Shown piece by piece: positions 1-10,655 of a stretch of 64,000 nt of DNA; position 1 is the stretch's first letter, and every line of letters starts with the position of its first letter. Location of the stretch: positions 64,703,059 through 64,767,058 of the forward strand of contig NC_083574.1 of assembly GCF_027579695.1 (NCBI RefSeq). Reading direction: 5' to 3'. Below the pieces are notes generated by a model. It was given only the letters and a program-made list of their open reading frames with translations. It did no database searches and was not told the origin of the DNA. Source of the stretch: Neoarius graeffei. Taxonomy: Eukaryota > Chordata > Actinopteri > Siluriformes > Ariidae. The translations under genes and the position numbers were made by a program.

Positions 1-294
1 CACTGTCTGGCCATTTTCATTGCAGTCTGGTTTGTAGTCCTGAGCTGTGCAGTGGTTTGCTCTTCAGACTGGAAACTTTCTTTCTATTTTAGTCTAGTTA
101 CCTTTCTGTCTTTTTTTTGTTAAATTCATAGGCATACCTTACTTTGTAACATTTTGAAATTCCAACTTTATTTTTTTTATTTTTGCTCACTTGCTCACTT
201 TTGGGAAAATCTGGACTGTAAATAAACCACCATCCTTGCACCGAAGTTGCAATTCTTGGCTGCGTCATCATTTCGTCACAGAACCCATGTGACA
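1..294 (+). repeat. 3' part of an LTR (LTR retrotransposon remnant)
   Basis: Candidate 5' LTR, cut off by the window edge. It ends in ...TGTGACA and is followed at once by a primer-binding-site-like stretch and a gag-like reading frame. An AATAAA polyadenylation signal lies near 220. The family is LTR retrotransposon by structure; the Ty3/Gypsy assignment is inferred from the gag-like start only. No 3' LTR is visible because a Tc1 element truncates the copy at about 613. Confidence 0.6.
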
Positions 295-296
295 TA

Positions 297-314
297 TGGT
301 GTCAGAAGTGGGAT
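297..314 (+). other. Primer binding site of the LTR remnant
   Basis: TGGTGTCAGAAGTGGGAT follows the LTR end by two bases. It starts with TGG, the complement of a tRNA 3' CCA end, and has the usual 18-nt length of a minus-strand primer site. The tRNA was not identified. Confidence 0.6.
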
Positions 315-399
315 GGCCAGCCGAAGAAAACCAGTTCGGACAACCCAGAAGAAAAGCAACATCAACAAGCCACTCACCCGAGCTGCTACCTCCAGGTAA

Positions 400-622
400 G
401 TGAAGGATGAGGCCTGGGAAACAGCTCAGTCGGGAACAGAGCAAGAGCAAACAGAAGCAGACGTCCAGGACTACAATGCAAAGGGGGCAAGACCGAAGAC
501 AAAGGGTGGTGTTCCAGCTTCCTCAGTAGTGGCCACATCGCTAACAGACTTGGTACGAGACTTCCTCACAGCCCAGCAGACGTGAGATGAGGTTCGTCAG
601 GAGTTAAGCAAGTTGAAGATGA
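400..622 (+). pseudogene. 5' fragment of a gag gene
   Basis: Short open frame downstream of the primer site, rich in Glu, Gln and Lys, with a segment reading LTDLVRDFLTAQQT. A TGA at 583-585 interrupts it, but the same frame continues with DEVRQELSKLK until the Tc1 element begins near 614. This resembles the N-terminal region of Gypsy-type Gag proteins. Only about 70 codons remain, so no function survives. The TGA could be a CGA codon changed by CpG decay, which is an inference. Family assignment is weak because no capsid or zinc-knuckle motif is present. Confidence 0.5.
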
Positions 623-2133
623 AATGATATCCAAAAGGCATAAGGTTAAAGATGACTCATTCCCTTTAATATTTTAAGCAAAAACTATTTTTTATTTTCA
701 TCTCCTTACATTTTCAAAATGGCAAAGGAAAAGGGCCTGAAGCAAAAGTTTGGGCACCCTGCATGGTTAGTACCTAGTAACACCCCCTTTGGCAAGTATC
801 ACAGCTTGTAAACACTTTTTTTCTGTAGCCAGCTAATAATCTTTCAGTTCTTGCCTGGGGGATTTTCATGCATTCATCCTTGCAAAAAGCTTCCAGTTCT
901 ACAAGTTTCTTGGGCTGTCTTGCATGCACTGCTCTTTTGGATTTTCAATGATGTTTAGGTCAGGGGACTGTGAGGGCCATGGCAAAACCTTCAGCTTGTG
1001 CCTCTTGAGGTATTCCATTGTCGATTTTGAGGTGTTTTGGATCATCTTATTGTCGGACCCATCCTCTTTGTAACTTCTACTTTTTTACAGATGGTGTGAT
1101 GTTTGCTTCCAGAATTTGCTGGTATTTATTCAAGTCCATGCTTCCCTCGACCAATGAAATGTGCCCTGTGCCACTGGCTGCAACACAACCCCAAAGCATG
1201 ATCGATCCACACCCATGCTTCAGAGTTGGAGAGGTGTTCTTTTCCTGGAATTTGGCACCCTTTTTTCTCTAAACATACCTTTGCACATTGTGGCCAACAA
1301 GTTCTATTTTGATTTCATCAGTCCACAGGACTTGTTTCCAAAATGCATCAGGCTTATTTAGATGTTCATTTGCAAACTTCAGATGATGAATTTTGTGGCT
1401 AGGATCCAGGAAAGGTTTTCTTCTGATGACTCTCCCATGAAGGTTATATTTGTTCAGGTGTTGCTGCATAGTAGAACAGTGCACCACCACTCCAGGGTCT
1501 GCAAAATCTTTCTGAAGGTCTTTTGCAGTCAAACAGGGGTTTTTATTTGCCTTTCTAGCAATCCAACGAGCAGTTCTTTCAGAAAGTTTTCATCTTCCAG
1601 ACCTCACCTTGATCTCCACTGTTTCTGTTAACTGCCATTTCTAAATAACATTACAATCTGATGAAACAGCTACATGAAAGCACTATGCTACATTCTTGTA
1701 GCCTTCTCCTGCTTTGTGAGCATTAATTATTTTATTATTCAGAATGTGAGGGAGTTGCTTAGAGGAGTCCATGGCTGATTTTAGGGACAAGTTTGAGGAG
1801 TCAGAGAACATACAGCTTTGAAATCTGCATCATCTGACCTTTCCTAACAAAGAATTTGAACAAGCCATAGCTCAATCAGCTAATTAAGGTCTGGAACCTT
1901 GGTAAAAGTTACCTGAGAACTCAAATGTATTGGGGTGCCCAAACTTTCGCATGGTGTTCCTTTTCTTTTTTCACTCTCCAATTGTACAAAAGAAAAATAA
2001 TCCACAAATCTTGCAGAAAACACTGAAAAGAAATGTTGTCTTTGCCTTTATTCCTTTTGGTAATCAGTTCATCTTCTGCTCACTTTACTATTCATAGTAA
2101 CAGACATTTTCAGTAAAGGTGCCCAAACCTTTG
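614..2133 (-). mobile_element. Tc1/mariner element A (left end truncated)
   Basis: Long imperfect inverted repeats flank a minus-strand Tc1 transposase relic: the arm near 630-765 is complementary to about 1930-2075. Both arms carry the block TTTGGGCACC or its complement. The right terminus near 2133 lies next to a TA/CA microsatellite. The outermost roughly 60 bp of the left arm are missing, and the element fuses directly to the gag fragment at about 613. Confidence 0.8.
780..1632 (-). pseudogene. Tc1-like transposase relic A
   Basis: Decayed Tc1-family transposase read on the minus strand. The best open stretch (1532 down to 1269) holds the second helix-turn-helix region (TAKDLQKDF...TMQQHLNKYNLHGRV) and then VLWTDEIKIELVG, which carries the first Asp of the DDE triad. 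Downstream sequence (1268 down to about 780) is homologous to the DDE core and C-terminus but is frameshifted. Tc1 transposases are about 340 aa and cut and paste the element at TA sites. The N-terminus (near 1630) is also out of frame, so the gene is dead. Confidence 0.75.
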
Positions 2134-2139
2134 TGTGTA

Positions 2140-2150
2140 TATGTATATAT

Positions 2151-2180
<30 letters not shown>
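2140..2180. repeat. TA/CA microsatellite
   Basis: Run of TATATA followed by about 15 CA units, sitting between the ends of Tc1 elements A and B1. It overlaps the first bases of element B1, so the usual TA duplication on that side cannot be seen. Confidence 0.9.
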
Positions 2181-2181
<1 letters not shown>

Positions 2182-2412
2182 TGGTGCTTGAAAGTTTGTG
2201 AACCCTTTAGAATTTTCTATATTTCTGCATAAATATGACCTAAAACATCAGATTTTTATACAAATCCTAAAAGTAGATAAAGAGAACCTAGATAAACAAA
2301 TGAGACAAAAATATTATACTTGGTCATTTACTGAGGAAAATGATCCAATATTACCTAGCTGTGAGTGGCAAAAGTATGTGAACATTTGCTTTCAGTATCT
2401 GGTATGACCCCC

Positions 2413-4774
2413 TTGTGCAGCAATAACTGCAACTAAACATTTCTGGTAACTGCTGATCAGTCCTGCAGATTGGCTTGGAGGAATTTTAGCTCATTCCTCC
2501 ATACAGAACAGCTTCAACTCTGGGATGTTGGTGAATTTCCTCACATGAACTGCTCACTTCAGGTCCTTCTAGAACTTTTTGATTGGATTATGGCCAGGAC
2601 TTTGACTTGGCCATTCCAAAACATTAACTTTATTCTTCTTTAACCATTCTTTGGTAGAATGACTTGTTGGCTTAGGGTCGTTGTCTTGCTGCATGACCCA
2701 CCTTCTCTTGAGATTCAGTTCATGAACAGATGTCCTGAAATTTTCCTTTAGAATTTGCTGGTATAATTCAGAATTCATTGTTCCATCAATGATGGTGTAG
2801 CAAAAAGTGAGGGGTGCTTGTAATATTCCGCCTATGCCACTAGGGAATTTACCTAGACCAGTATCACCTTAACAGGTGTCTGTTATTACCCATAGACTGT
2901 TCTATAGCACACAGGTTCATTGTACCCGCAAGACAAACAGTTTCCATCCATGAAATTCAATTTATTGAAAAAGTATAAAAATATACATTTATGAAACACA
3001 GACTCAGCCCTCACAACCACACAATCATATGTACTACCTCAAATGGAGAGGGGAAAAAAAAGGGAACTGTCTAGGCTGAGGGGCTTACCCGCGGGCAGGG
3101 CAAGTCTTTGGCCTAGGAAAGGTCCCAGGAATAAACACCCACTCTCACGTGAACACACCCACAGCAAAAGATATCCAACTTGACAATCACACGTGACCAC
3201 AACACACTGGAAAAAGAATTAATATAACTGGAGGTGGACACAATTAACAAACACACCCAAAGACACACGCACATCTACTCAACAAAATTTATATCAATCA
3301 AACAAAATAAAATACAAGTTAAACTGAATTGACACAAAATTAATTCAAACAAAGCAACCCAAAACCAACAAACAACTAATGAAAAGTGTATAATGGTGAT
3401 CCACGGTAGTTGTCAATCCTCCCACCAGTACACAAAGGAAAAGAAGACACACAAAACAATTAGCCCACACAAAGTAGGCCAACAGAAACCAAAATATAAC
3501 AAAGATGAATTACAAATACAGGCACTCTCCCACTCTCACAATCACACACAACGTGAACAGAACAGCAACACCACACAGTTGCAGCTGACATACAGCAAAA
3601 ACTCTGTTTGCCGTCAGGCCAATCACACAAAATCAGGGCCAAGCAAAACAGCAGAAGGCACCCCAATGAATGTTGCGTATGCCCACGATTCCAGGGGAGC
3701 AGTATCAAGTTGCTTGCAACGCCAAATTCCACAGGTTCAGTCACGATTCTTTAATACTGCAGAAAGTTTCTCGGTTACAATAAACACGGAACAAGCTGCC
3801 AACATAAATAAACTGAACGGGAACCTACAGTACAGGATATACAGACTCAGACGTGCAGCAAGGTATTAACGTAGCTCACCAACGGAGGCTGCAGAAAGTA
3901 GAACACATTACCCACAATGCAAGGAATAAGCCACGACAAAAAAAAAAATGTGCATCAAACAAACAGGAAATCTTACCGGTGACCAGGCAGAAACTGGTAT
4001 ATGGGGAGCCAAGGTAGGACCAGGAAATGAAGGCATTTTTTCCTGGGCCAGATCTCCATATCCTTATATATAAGCTCCCAGCATACCCATTGGCCCATGA
4101 TCACCATTACCAGGAGCTCCGCCCATTCATCCCACTACAATGGCAAGCCATCCTGGCACAGATACAGCAAAACAGGCCCAAACCATGATACTACCACCAC
4201 CATGTTTCACAGATGGGATCAGATTCTTATGCTGGAATGCAGTGTTTTCCTTTCTCCAAGCATAACACTTCTCATTTAAACCAAAAAGTTCTATTTTGGT
4301 CTCATCCATCCACAACATTTTTCCAATAGCCTTCTGGCTTGTCCACATGATCTTTAGCAAACTGCAGATAAGCAGCAATGTTCTTTTTTGGAGAGCAGTG
4401 GCTTTCTCCTTGCAACCCTGCCAAGCACACCATTGTTGTTCAGTGTTCTTCTGATGGTGGACTCATGAACATTTAACCTTAGCCAGTGTGAGAGAGGCCT
4501 TCAGTTGCTTAGTTACCCTGGGATTCTTTGTGACCTCACCAACTATTACACGCCTTGCTCTTGGAGTGATCTTTGTTGGTCGACCACTCCTGGGGAGGGT
4601 AACAATGGTCTTGAATTTCCTCCATTTGTACACAATCTGTCTGACTGTGGATTGGTGGAGTCCAAACTCTTTAGAGATGGTTTTGTAACCTTTTCCAGCC
4701 TGATGAACATCAACAATGCTTTTTCTGAGGTCATCAGAACTCTCCTTTGTTCGTGCCATGATACACTTCCACAA
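2413..4774 (-). pseudogene. Tc1-like transposase relic B1
   Basis: Minus-strand transposase in three pieces. The N-terminal piece (4774 down to 4463) has the Tc1 helix-turn-helix region: MARTKESSDDLRK, then VRQIVYKWRKFKT and the linker GRPTKITPRA. After a frameshift, 4378 down to about 4144 has VLWMDETKIELFG with the first catalytic Asp and HGGGSIMVWACF. The gene is then broken by the insertion at 2796-4139 and resumes at 2778 with MNSELYQQIL and the second Asp in MQQDNDPK. The third catalytic region reads PGHNPIKKF where the related copy keeps the D-x-DPI form, so it is degenerate. Cut-and-paste transposase by family; inactive here. Confidence 0.85.
2796..4139. mobile_element. Insertion with TG...CA ends and ATGG target duplication (candidate solo LTR)
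   Basis: This 1344-bp segment interrupts the transposase of Tc1 element B1. It begins TGTAG and ends CTACA and is flanked by ATGG at 2792-2795 and 4140-4143. The uninterrupted sequence is seen in the related Tc1 copy near 33307-33315, so both junctions are exact. TG...CA ends and a 4-bp duplication fit a solo LTR. A TATATATAA-like box lies near 4063. No pol motif is present; the longest open frame (3393-3869) has no recognisable domain. A non-autonomous DNA element with very short inverted ends is the alternative. Confidence 0.65.
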
Positions 4775-5122
4775 ACATCATATGTTGTGAAGATCAGACT
4801 TCGACAGATCCCTGTTCTTTAAATAAAACAGGGTGCCACTCATGACTGATTGTCATTCCATTGATTGAACACACCTGACTCTAATTTCACCTTCAAATTA
4901 ACTGCTAATCCTAGAGGTTCACATACTTTAGCCACTCACATATATGTAATATTGGATCATTTTCCTTAATAAATGACCAAGTATAATATGTGTCTCATTT
5001 GTTTAACTGGGTCCTCTTTATCTACTTTTAGGACTTGTGTGAAAATCTGATGATGCTTTAGGTCATATTTATGCAGAAATATAGAAAATTCTAAAGGGTT
5101 CACAAACTTTCAAGCACCACTG

Positions 5123-5491
5123 TATATATCAGGGTTCTAACTAAGCCTTTTCAGCGTATCAGGCTGATACGCAATGTTTCCTTACCACTTGCTGGCATGC
5201 TTGTAAAAGTTGCTGCTACACTAATAAAAAGACTTGTCAATCTTGAACATTTGGTCTTTTGTTTAATTTTCTCTTGTCATCCTCACACAGCAGCAACAGC
5301 ATGCCACCATGTGAATGTTCTACATTCGGACGCACTCCACTCCCCATCCACGTAATCACCCAGTGCTTAGCTCTCCAAGAAGTTCAGTGTGGAGATTGTC
5401 ACTGATTACCGTATGTGTCCAGTTTACTTCCTTCCTTATGGTGTGTTCGCGGTAAAGTGCCATCTGCGTTAAGAGGCACTTACATGCCATG
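5123..5491. other. Unassigned spacer
   Basis: AT-rich sequence after Tc1 B1. I see no protein motif or terminal repeat. It leads into the first of two 80-bp direct repeats. Confidence 0.4.
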
Positions 5492-5571
5492 CCCTGCAAG
5501 TGGCAGAAAATGAGCTAGAATGCATCTCCAAACATGTAGAACCCATGTGCATCTTTGACTGTTACAGGGAT
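5492..5571 (+). repeat. 80-bp direct repeat, unit 1
   Basis: About 80 bp that recur at 5881-5960 with only a few mismatches. In one frame it reads ALQVAENELECISKHVEP, open into the flanks on the 5' side for about 8 codons. It could be a fragment of a coding sequence, host or transposon, but I do not recognise the family. Confidence 0.75.
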
Positions 5572-5880
5572 AAGTGCCTTTTTTTTTTTAAATGACGTAA
5601 CATGGTGCATTGAAACCATCAGAGTAACTGTCAGTAGGGGAAGGTATGATACGAGTTATATCTGGATAAGCATATATCATAATTGAATGGCTGAAGCTGA
5701 AAATAAAGCTGACACTTTGTGAACATCAACTGGTTGTTTTATTTCTTATTCATTTATTATTCTTATTCCATAAATATGTGACTAATATAGTTGAACCTTA
5801 ATTATACTAAGTCTTCAATCAAAAACAATCACACCAACTTTTGGCAAAAAAACTCACTAATATTACCAAAAAAGAGGTAG

Positions 5881-5960
5881 CCCTGCAAGTGCCAGAAAAT
5901 GAACTAGAATGCATCTCCAAACATGTAGAACCCATGTGCATCTTTGACTGTTACATGGAT
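5881..5960 (+). repeat. 80-bp direct repeat, unit 2
   Basis: Second copy of the repeat at 5492-5571, spaced 389 bp apart. The same reading frame (LQVPENELECISKHVEP) is conserved and stays open to the SINE at 6049. Flanks of the two units are unrelated as far as I can see, so the block may have been copied on its own. Confidence 0.75.
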
Positions 5961-6048
5961 CTAAAAATGGATTTAGTGAACTTGCTTGAAACCACAACTC
6001 TACTGAGGAAAGTTTTGCTTCATTTGCTTTTTGTACTTCTCAGAGGAG

Positions 6049-6424
6049 GGCGGCACGGTGGTGTAGTGGTTAGCGCTGTCGCCTCACAGCAAGAAGGTCC
6101 TGGGTTCGAGCCCCGGGGCCGGCGAGGGCCTTTCTGTGCGGAGTTTGCATGTTCTCCCCGTGTCTGCGTGGGTTTCCTCCGGGTGCTCCGGTTTCCCCCA
6201 CAGTCCAAAGACATGCAGGTTAGGTTAACTGGTGACTCTAAATTGACCGTAGGTGTGAATGTGAGTGTGAATGGTTGTCTGTGTCTATGTGTCAGCCCTG
6301 TGATGGCCTGGCGACTTGTCCAGGGTGTACCCCGCCTTTCGCCCATAGTCAGCTGGGATAGGCTCCAGCTTGCCTGTGACCCTGTAGAAGGATAAAGCGG
6401 CTAGAGATAATGAGATGAGATGAG
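6049..6424 (+). mobile_element. tRNA-derived fish SINE, full length
   Basis: The head GGCGGCACGGTGGTGTAGTGG contains an A-box-like stretch, and GGGTTCGAGCCCC is a good pol III B box. The body carries the motifs common to this teleost SINE (CAGTCCAAAGACATGCAGG, CAGCTGGGATAGGCTCCAGC). It ends in a (GATGA)n-like tail. A perfect 14-bp target duplication, ACTTCTCAGAGGAG, flanks it at 6035-6048 and 6425-6438. Other copies lie at 19571, 38344 and 53038. Confidence 0.95.
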
Positions 6425-6438
6425 ACTTCTCAGAGGAG

Positions 6439-7543
6439 AGAGTACTGCTTATTATTTCATGATTCTATTAGTCAGTCAGGAGATTAATTTATAGAAAAAT
6501 AGTTGTTAATGGCAGCCCTATTATTATTTTCATGTTTATGCAAAAAAGTACATCATGCTGCTAATTTTATTTGTGGTTTTCAATATAAAACCTGGTGAAA
6601 TTATTTCAGTTTGAGTATCAGAATGTTTTGAACATTTTCAGCACATATTAACAATACTGTGATATACTGATAACCATGATAATTTTGGTCACTATATTCA
6701 TGATATTAAATTTTCTTACTGTTTCATTTCTACCCCAAATACACATCAAACCTGATTGCAGAATGGATAAAGCAGGTTAACGTTTAGAACAAGTCCTGAT
6801 CTCAATTCTATTCAAAATATGTAGACTAAGCATAAAAATTGGGTCCATGCCAGGAAACACAAACTTAATTGAACTCTTCTCTAATTCTGCCAAGAAGGGT
6901 AGTCAAATATCAAGAATGGTCAAATAGCTTTTTTTTATGGCTACCAAAATCACCTGGTCAATGTGAAACTTGCTAAGGACATTTAACAAAATATTAGGTG
7001 TGTTGTAGAAAACCCGAAATAAATTACAAGTTGTGCCCCAAATTCTTTTTTTTTCTATTAAAGATGTTGTGCAATCATCCTCTCACAAAGAACAGTTCAA
7101 AGAAATAATTGAAAGCCCAATATTGCCATGACATTCGTGTCTGTGTATTTAAATTTCTGACAGCAATTGTAAATTTGTCTTCTACAATCCAACTGAAATC
7201 ACATCAGATACAAGCACAATAAATGAAAATGCATCAGAAAAAGCCACTTATCTGGTGACTCTTTGTCTTAATTTATGGCTCTACCTCTAAACGCATGCAC
7301 TTTGTTTCATTGTATAAGGCCATAGCTCACACTCCATCTCTAATTTACAAAGCTCTAGGACTGCATGCTGATTTGATGTATGCCATAGTCATGCACTAGG
7401 AGCTGATATGATATAAATGAAGCTAATGAGATAAATGTCAGATGTAATTAATAAAAGTTTACATTGCAAAAACACTGTCAGTGGACAGGTTGAAGACACT
7501 CCCACACTTCTCACTGCTCACCTATTTTCAGGGTTCTTCAATT
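6439..7543. other. Unassigned AT-rich DNA
   Basis: About 1.1 kb with no open frame above chance, no terminal repeats and no similarity to other parts of the window that I can see. Confidence 0.5.
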
Positions 7544-8172
7544 AGGCTACATTCACATTACTAGGCTGAAATGACTCAAATCTGATCTTTTGCCTTAACG
7601 TAACAGAGATCTGTTTCAGGGCTGTGTGGACACAGAAATCCGATCTTTCTGAATCAGATTTTAGTCAGTTTCATATGTAGTCCTAAACTGGATATGTATC
7701 TGATTCATGGCCATGTGACATGAATGAGAATGGTCAGATCGAAATTCATGTGGCTTTTTGTATATATGCATGTGCTGAGCGCTGTCTTCATCAGCCAGCA
7801 CTGGCAGAGTGGCAAAACAATGGAGGAGAGCTACAATAGCTGTTTAAACATCAAAAGCTAGCTATCTGGCTTTTTTCCACCTTCTCGACCTGATCATGTA
7901 CAGCTGATGAACTGTTTGCCATTCTCCAGAGCAAAATGAGATGCATGCATTAGCTACTAGTGCATCCATTTAGTTGGTTTTAATACCATGAGTCATCACA
8001 CAAATATGACATCTTTTGTTGCTGGTGATGCAGATGACTTGGGTAAAAACATATCACTGTGTGCATACATGCCATTTTGGAGGACAGATACAGGTCACTT
8101 GTAATTATGAATGTGATCTGAGCAAAAAAACGGAATTGAATAAGGGGATTTGTAATGTAAAAGTAGCCTTAG
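7544..8172. mobile_element. Candidate non-autonomous DNA transposon
   Basis: The left end AGGCTACATTCACATTAC is matched in inverse at the right by GTAATGTAAAAGTAGCCT. The interior repeats the motif GATCTG/CAGATT in both orientations (near 7580-7740), as in hAT-like MITEs of fish. I could not find a clean 8-bp target duplication. No coding sequence is present. Confidence 0.55.
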
Positions 8173-8826
8173 GTCATGGATTCACTTTTTTTCTATGTCT
8201 TTCCTTCTATAAAATTATCCACACCTTTTCCTCCATCATATTTCACTGAAAAAAATGGACGACAGAAGGAGAGGAGGTTTTGAAAATGGAAAATAAATTT
8301 GCCTGTCTATCTGCCTGGAAGAAATTAATTGCCAACTCCTCATCCTGTCTGGTGTACAACGGTGCATTAACATAAGCAATTTTTTTCTGACTTCTTCTGC
8401 TGGCTGCTTAATAGAGCACTGAACCTGTCTGATAAGGCAACAAAGTCCCTGACATATTAATATCTTCATAATATCAAAATATTATAGTGGTGTAATTTTT
8501 CCTAGGTCCCATTCATTGTTGATAAGAATAAAGGTTTTATAAATTACAAAGGGGAACCATGACCTATAATTACAGCAAGTAAATTAGGGTGGTACAGTAA
8601 AATCAGTTGCATTTGATAGAGAAAATAATATCATCTAAGACCTTTACCTTCTCACACATATCTGGGAAAATAATAGAGTTCCCCACACTGACAGATGAGT
8701 TGAAGAGTGTGCTTATGACATCATGAACAGTCATGGTAGATGCTGGAGTTCAAGTGCATAAAGTATAAAGAGCAATAATAGATAAGCACCAGATCAACAG
8801 GTGGAGCATGTAGTAGGACAATACAG
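8173..8826. other. Unassigned AT-rich DNA
   Basis: No gene, terminal repeat or known repeat signature recognised in this 650-bp stretch. Confidence 0.45.
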
Positions 8827-8844
8827 CCATAGCTCAATAACAGA

Positions 8845-9198
8845 TTTATTTTTCTTTCAGCTGCTCCCATGAGGGGTCACCACAGCAGCTCATGATGATT
8901 TGATTTGATTTGATTTGGCAAAGGTTTTTACACCAGATACCCTTCCTGACACAATCATCCCCAACCAGGCTTGGGACCAGCACTGACTGCATGGGTTGCA
9001 TGCACTGGCTCATGCAACCCCAGTGGCCTGAGCATTTGTATCTAACCTGCTTGTCTTTGAACTGTGGGAGGAAACCCACACAGTCACAGAGAGAACATTC
9101 AAACTCCACACAGAAAGGCCTCCATTGGCTATGAGGTTCGAACCCAGAATCTTCTTGCTATGAGGCGACAGTGTTAACCATTGCTCCACCTTTGCCAT
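8845..9198 (-). mobile_element. tRNA-derived SINE with a different tail, minus strand
   Basis: Read on the minus strand, the head includes GTTAACACTGTCGCCTCA and a B box (CTGGGTTCGAACCTC). The middle has the hallmark block around TTTGAACTGTGGGAGGAAACC. The 3' part differs from the SINE at 6049 and holds the ACACCAGATACCCTTCCTGAC block. An 18-bp target duplication with two mismatches flanks it (8827-8844 and 9199-9216). Confidence 0.85.
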
Positions 9199-9216
9199 CC
9201 ATGGCTCAGTAACAGA

Positions 9217-9612
9217 CTCTGTATTATGTAATTGCAAATTTATACCATTCCATAGAATAACAAGCAGGACAATAAACTTAAGCACCATGAGCATGATTTG
9301 TTATAGATACTTCATATATGTGAGCTTGACAAAATTCAAAAATGATTATACAGATGAATTTCGCATAACATTCCCTCATTGAATATTGAATCACACAGAG
9401 CTAAATATAAAGTGAGATAATTAGGTTAAGGTTCTTGAGATACTCTTCTGTCATCAAACTCCAACAATTACAGCCCCAGACTCATCTCGGAAACCTCAAA
9501 GGTCCTTTAAAGTAAACTTGTGCAAACTGTTGAATGAACAGAGTAACCTTTGTTTCTTTGACCTGAGCTGCTGGAAGGACTTTGTCAAAATGAGAATAAA
9601 GCTGAGGGGGAA
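9217..9612. other. Unassigned DNA
   Basis: No coding or repeat signature recognised. Confidence 0.4.
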
Positions 9613-9614
9613 AA

Positions 9615-9621
<7 letters not shown>

Positions 9622-9675
<54 letters not shown>
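9622..9675. repeat. (AT)n microsatellite
   Basis: About 27 uninterrupted AT units preceded by a poly-A run. Confidence 0.97.
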
Positions 9676-9679
<4 letters not shown>

Positions 9680-10293
9680 CCCTGTGGGCTTCTCACTGAT
9701 TCACCATAAAGGAAAGAGTTTAAACCTGAATTAATCATGACTTTTTGACAGTTTTATGTTTAAGGTAGTTTGGCATCTACAGAGAGAAATGGGTTTTCCT
9801 CAGTCTACTGACCTGGGAAAATGACTGAGGCACCTCCTTTGAGCTATCTTAAGCAAACAGCAGAGATCACGGAGTTGCTCTTCTCTTGCCATTGACATGC
9901 CATTTATAACTTTACAAAATAGATTACTGGTAAATAGTTGGAACTTGTGAATATAAATGAGTCACTATATACTGCGCACACACACACTATATCTGGTCAA
10001 TGGTCATCCAATAGCACCCTTTAGGGCCTATACACACATTTTAACACACACTGTGACAAAACCCCAAGAATCTAGAGAGATCTTTAAGTTCTTGCAAGAA
10101 TCTGGACCATATCTGGAGCAAATCAGAGGATTTTTGTTATATGCTTTATGCCAGGTCAAATGCTGAATCAGCATTTGCCTCATATAGTTTACTCTGTCCA
10201 GATACATCTAATGTTGCAGACGCATTAAATGAAGTATCCAAATTTGCCCTCATGCCATATATTGAAATATGTGGACTCAGTGTTTAATAATAA
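9676..10293. other. Unassigned DNA before Gypsy copy 1
   Basis: No recognisable gene or repeat. The last five bases, AATAA, are the 5' target duplication of the Gypsy element that follows. Confidence 0.45.
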
Positions 10294-10473
10294 TGTGGCA
10301 GCGGGGGCGTGGCCGAGCATCAGTCTGTGAATGGAGGGCAGAGTCAGGGAAGGTGAGTGGTCGTGTCACTACACCTGTTGTCAATTAATGTGTTTGTGTG
10401 TCTCCTCCAGTGACCATGCCCTATAAAACGAGAATGAGAAGGGGAGGTTGGAGCCAAGGGCTTGCTAGTAGCC

Positions 10474-10506
<33 letters not shown>

Positions 10507-10614
10507 GAGAGAGTCTCAGTTGTGTGCTGAAAAGCAGCAATAAAAGAAATAAGTAAGATGCAAACAACCGTCTGCCGTGCTTCTGTGCTCCACCCACATC
10601 AGGGTCTTTCTTCA
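10294..10614 (+). repeat. 5' LTR of Gypsy copy 1
   Basis: Starts TGTGGCAG and ends TTCA. It carries a GTAAGT-like donor region, a TATAAAA box near 10420, an expanded (CTGT)n run at about 10476-10506 and an AATAAA signal near 10540. The primer site TGGTGCCGAAACCC follows at 10616. Confidence 0.93.
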
Positions 10615-10655
10615 GTGGTGCCGAAACCCAGGAGAGTGCAGAAGGGAACAGCCCC

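Larger units (their letters stand above)
2179..5122 (-). mobile_element. Tc1/mariner element B1, split by a 1.34-kb insertion
   Basis: Inverted terminal repeats of about 200 bp: the start (CACTGGTGCTTGAAAGTTTG) pairs with the end (CAAGCACCACTG) before TA at 5123-5124. It belongs to the same family as the element at 32689-34273. Without the insert at 2796-4139 it is about 1.6 kb, normal for a Tc1 element. Its transposase is on the minus strand. Confidence 0.9.

Noticed and set aside
3393-3869. 158-codon plus-strand frame inside the 1.34-kb insertion
   Set aside because: Low-complexity CACAAA-rich translation with no domain; overlaps an antisense frame of similar quality.
6049-6125. Possible tRNA gene (A and B box)
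   Set aside because: It is the tRNA-derived head of a SINE; no intact cloverleaf or CCA end position.
6020-6395. Open frames on both strands over the SINE
   Set aside because: These are translations of a non-coding SINE, repeated at its other copies.
9600-9740. Frame rich in Ile-Tyr
   Set aside because: Translation of an (AT)n microsatellite.
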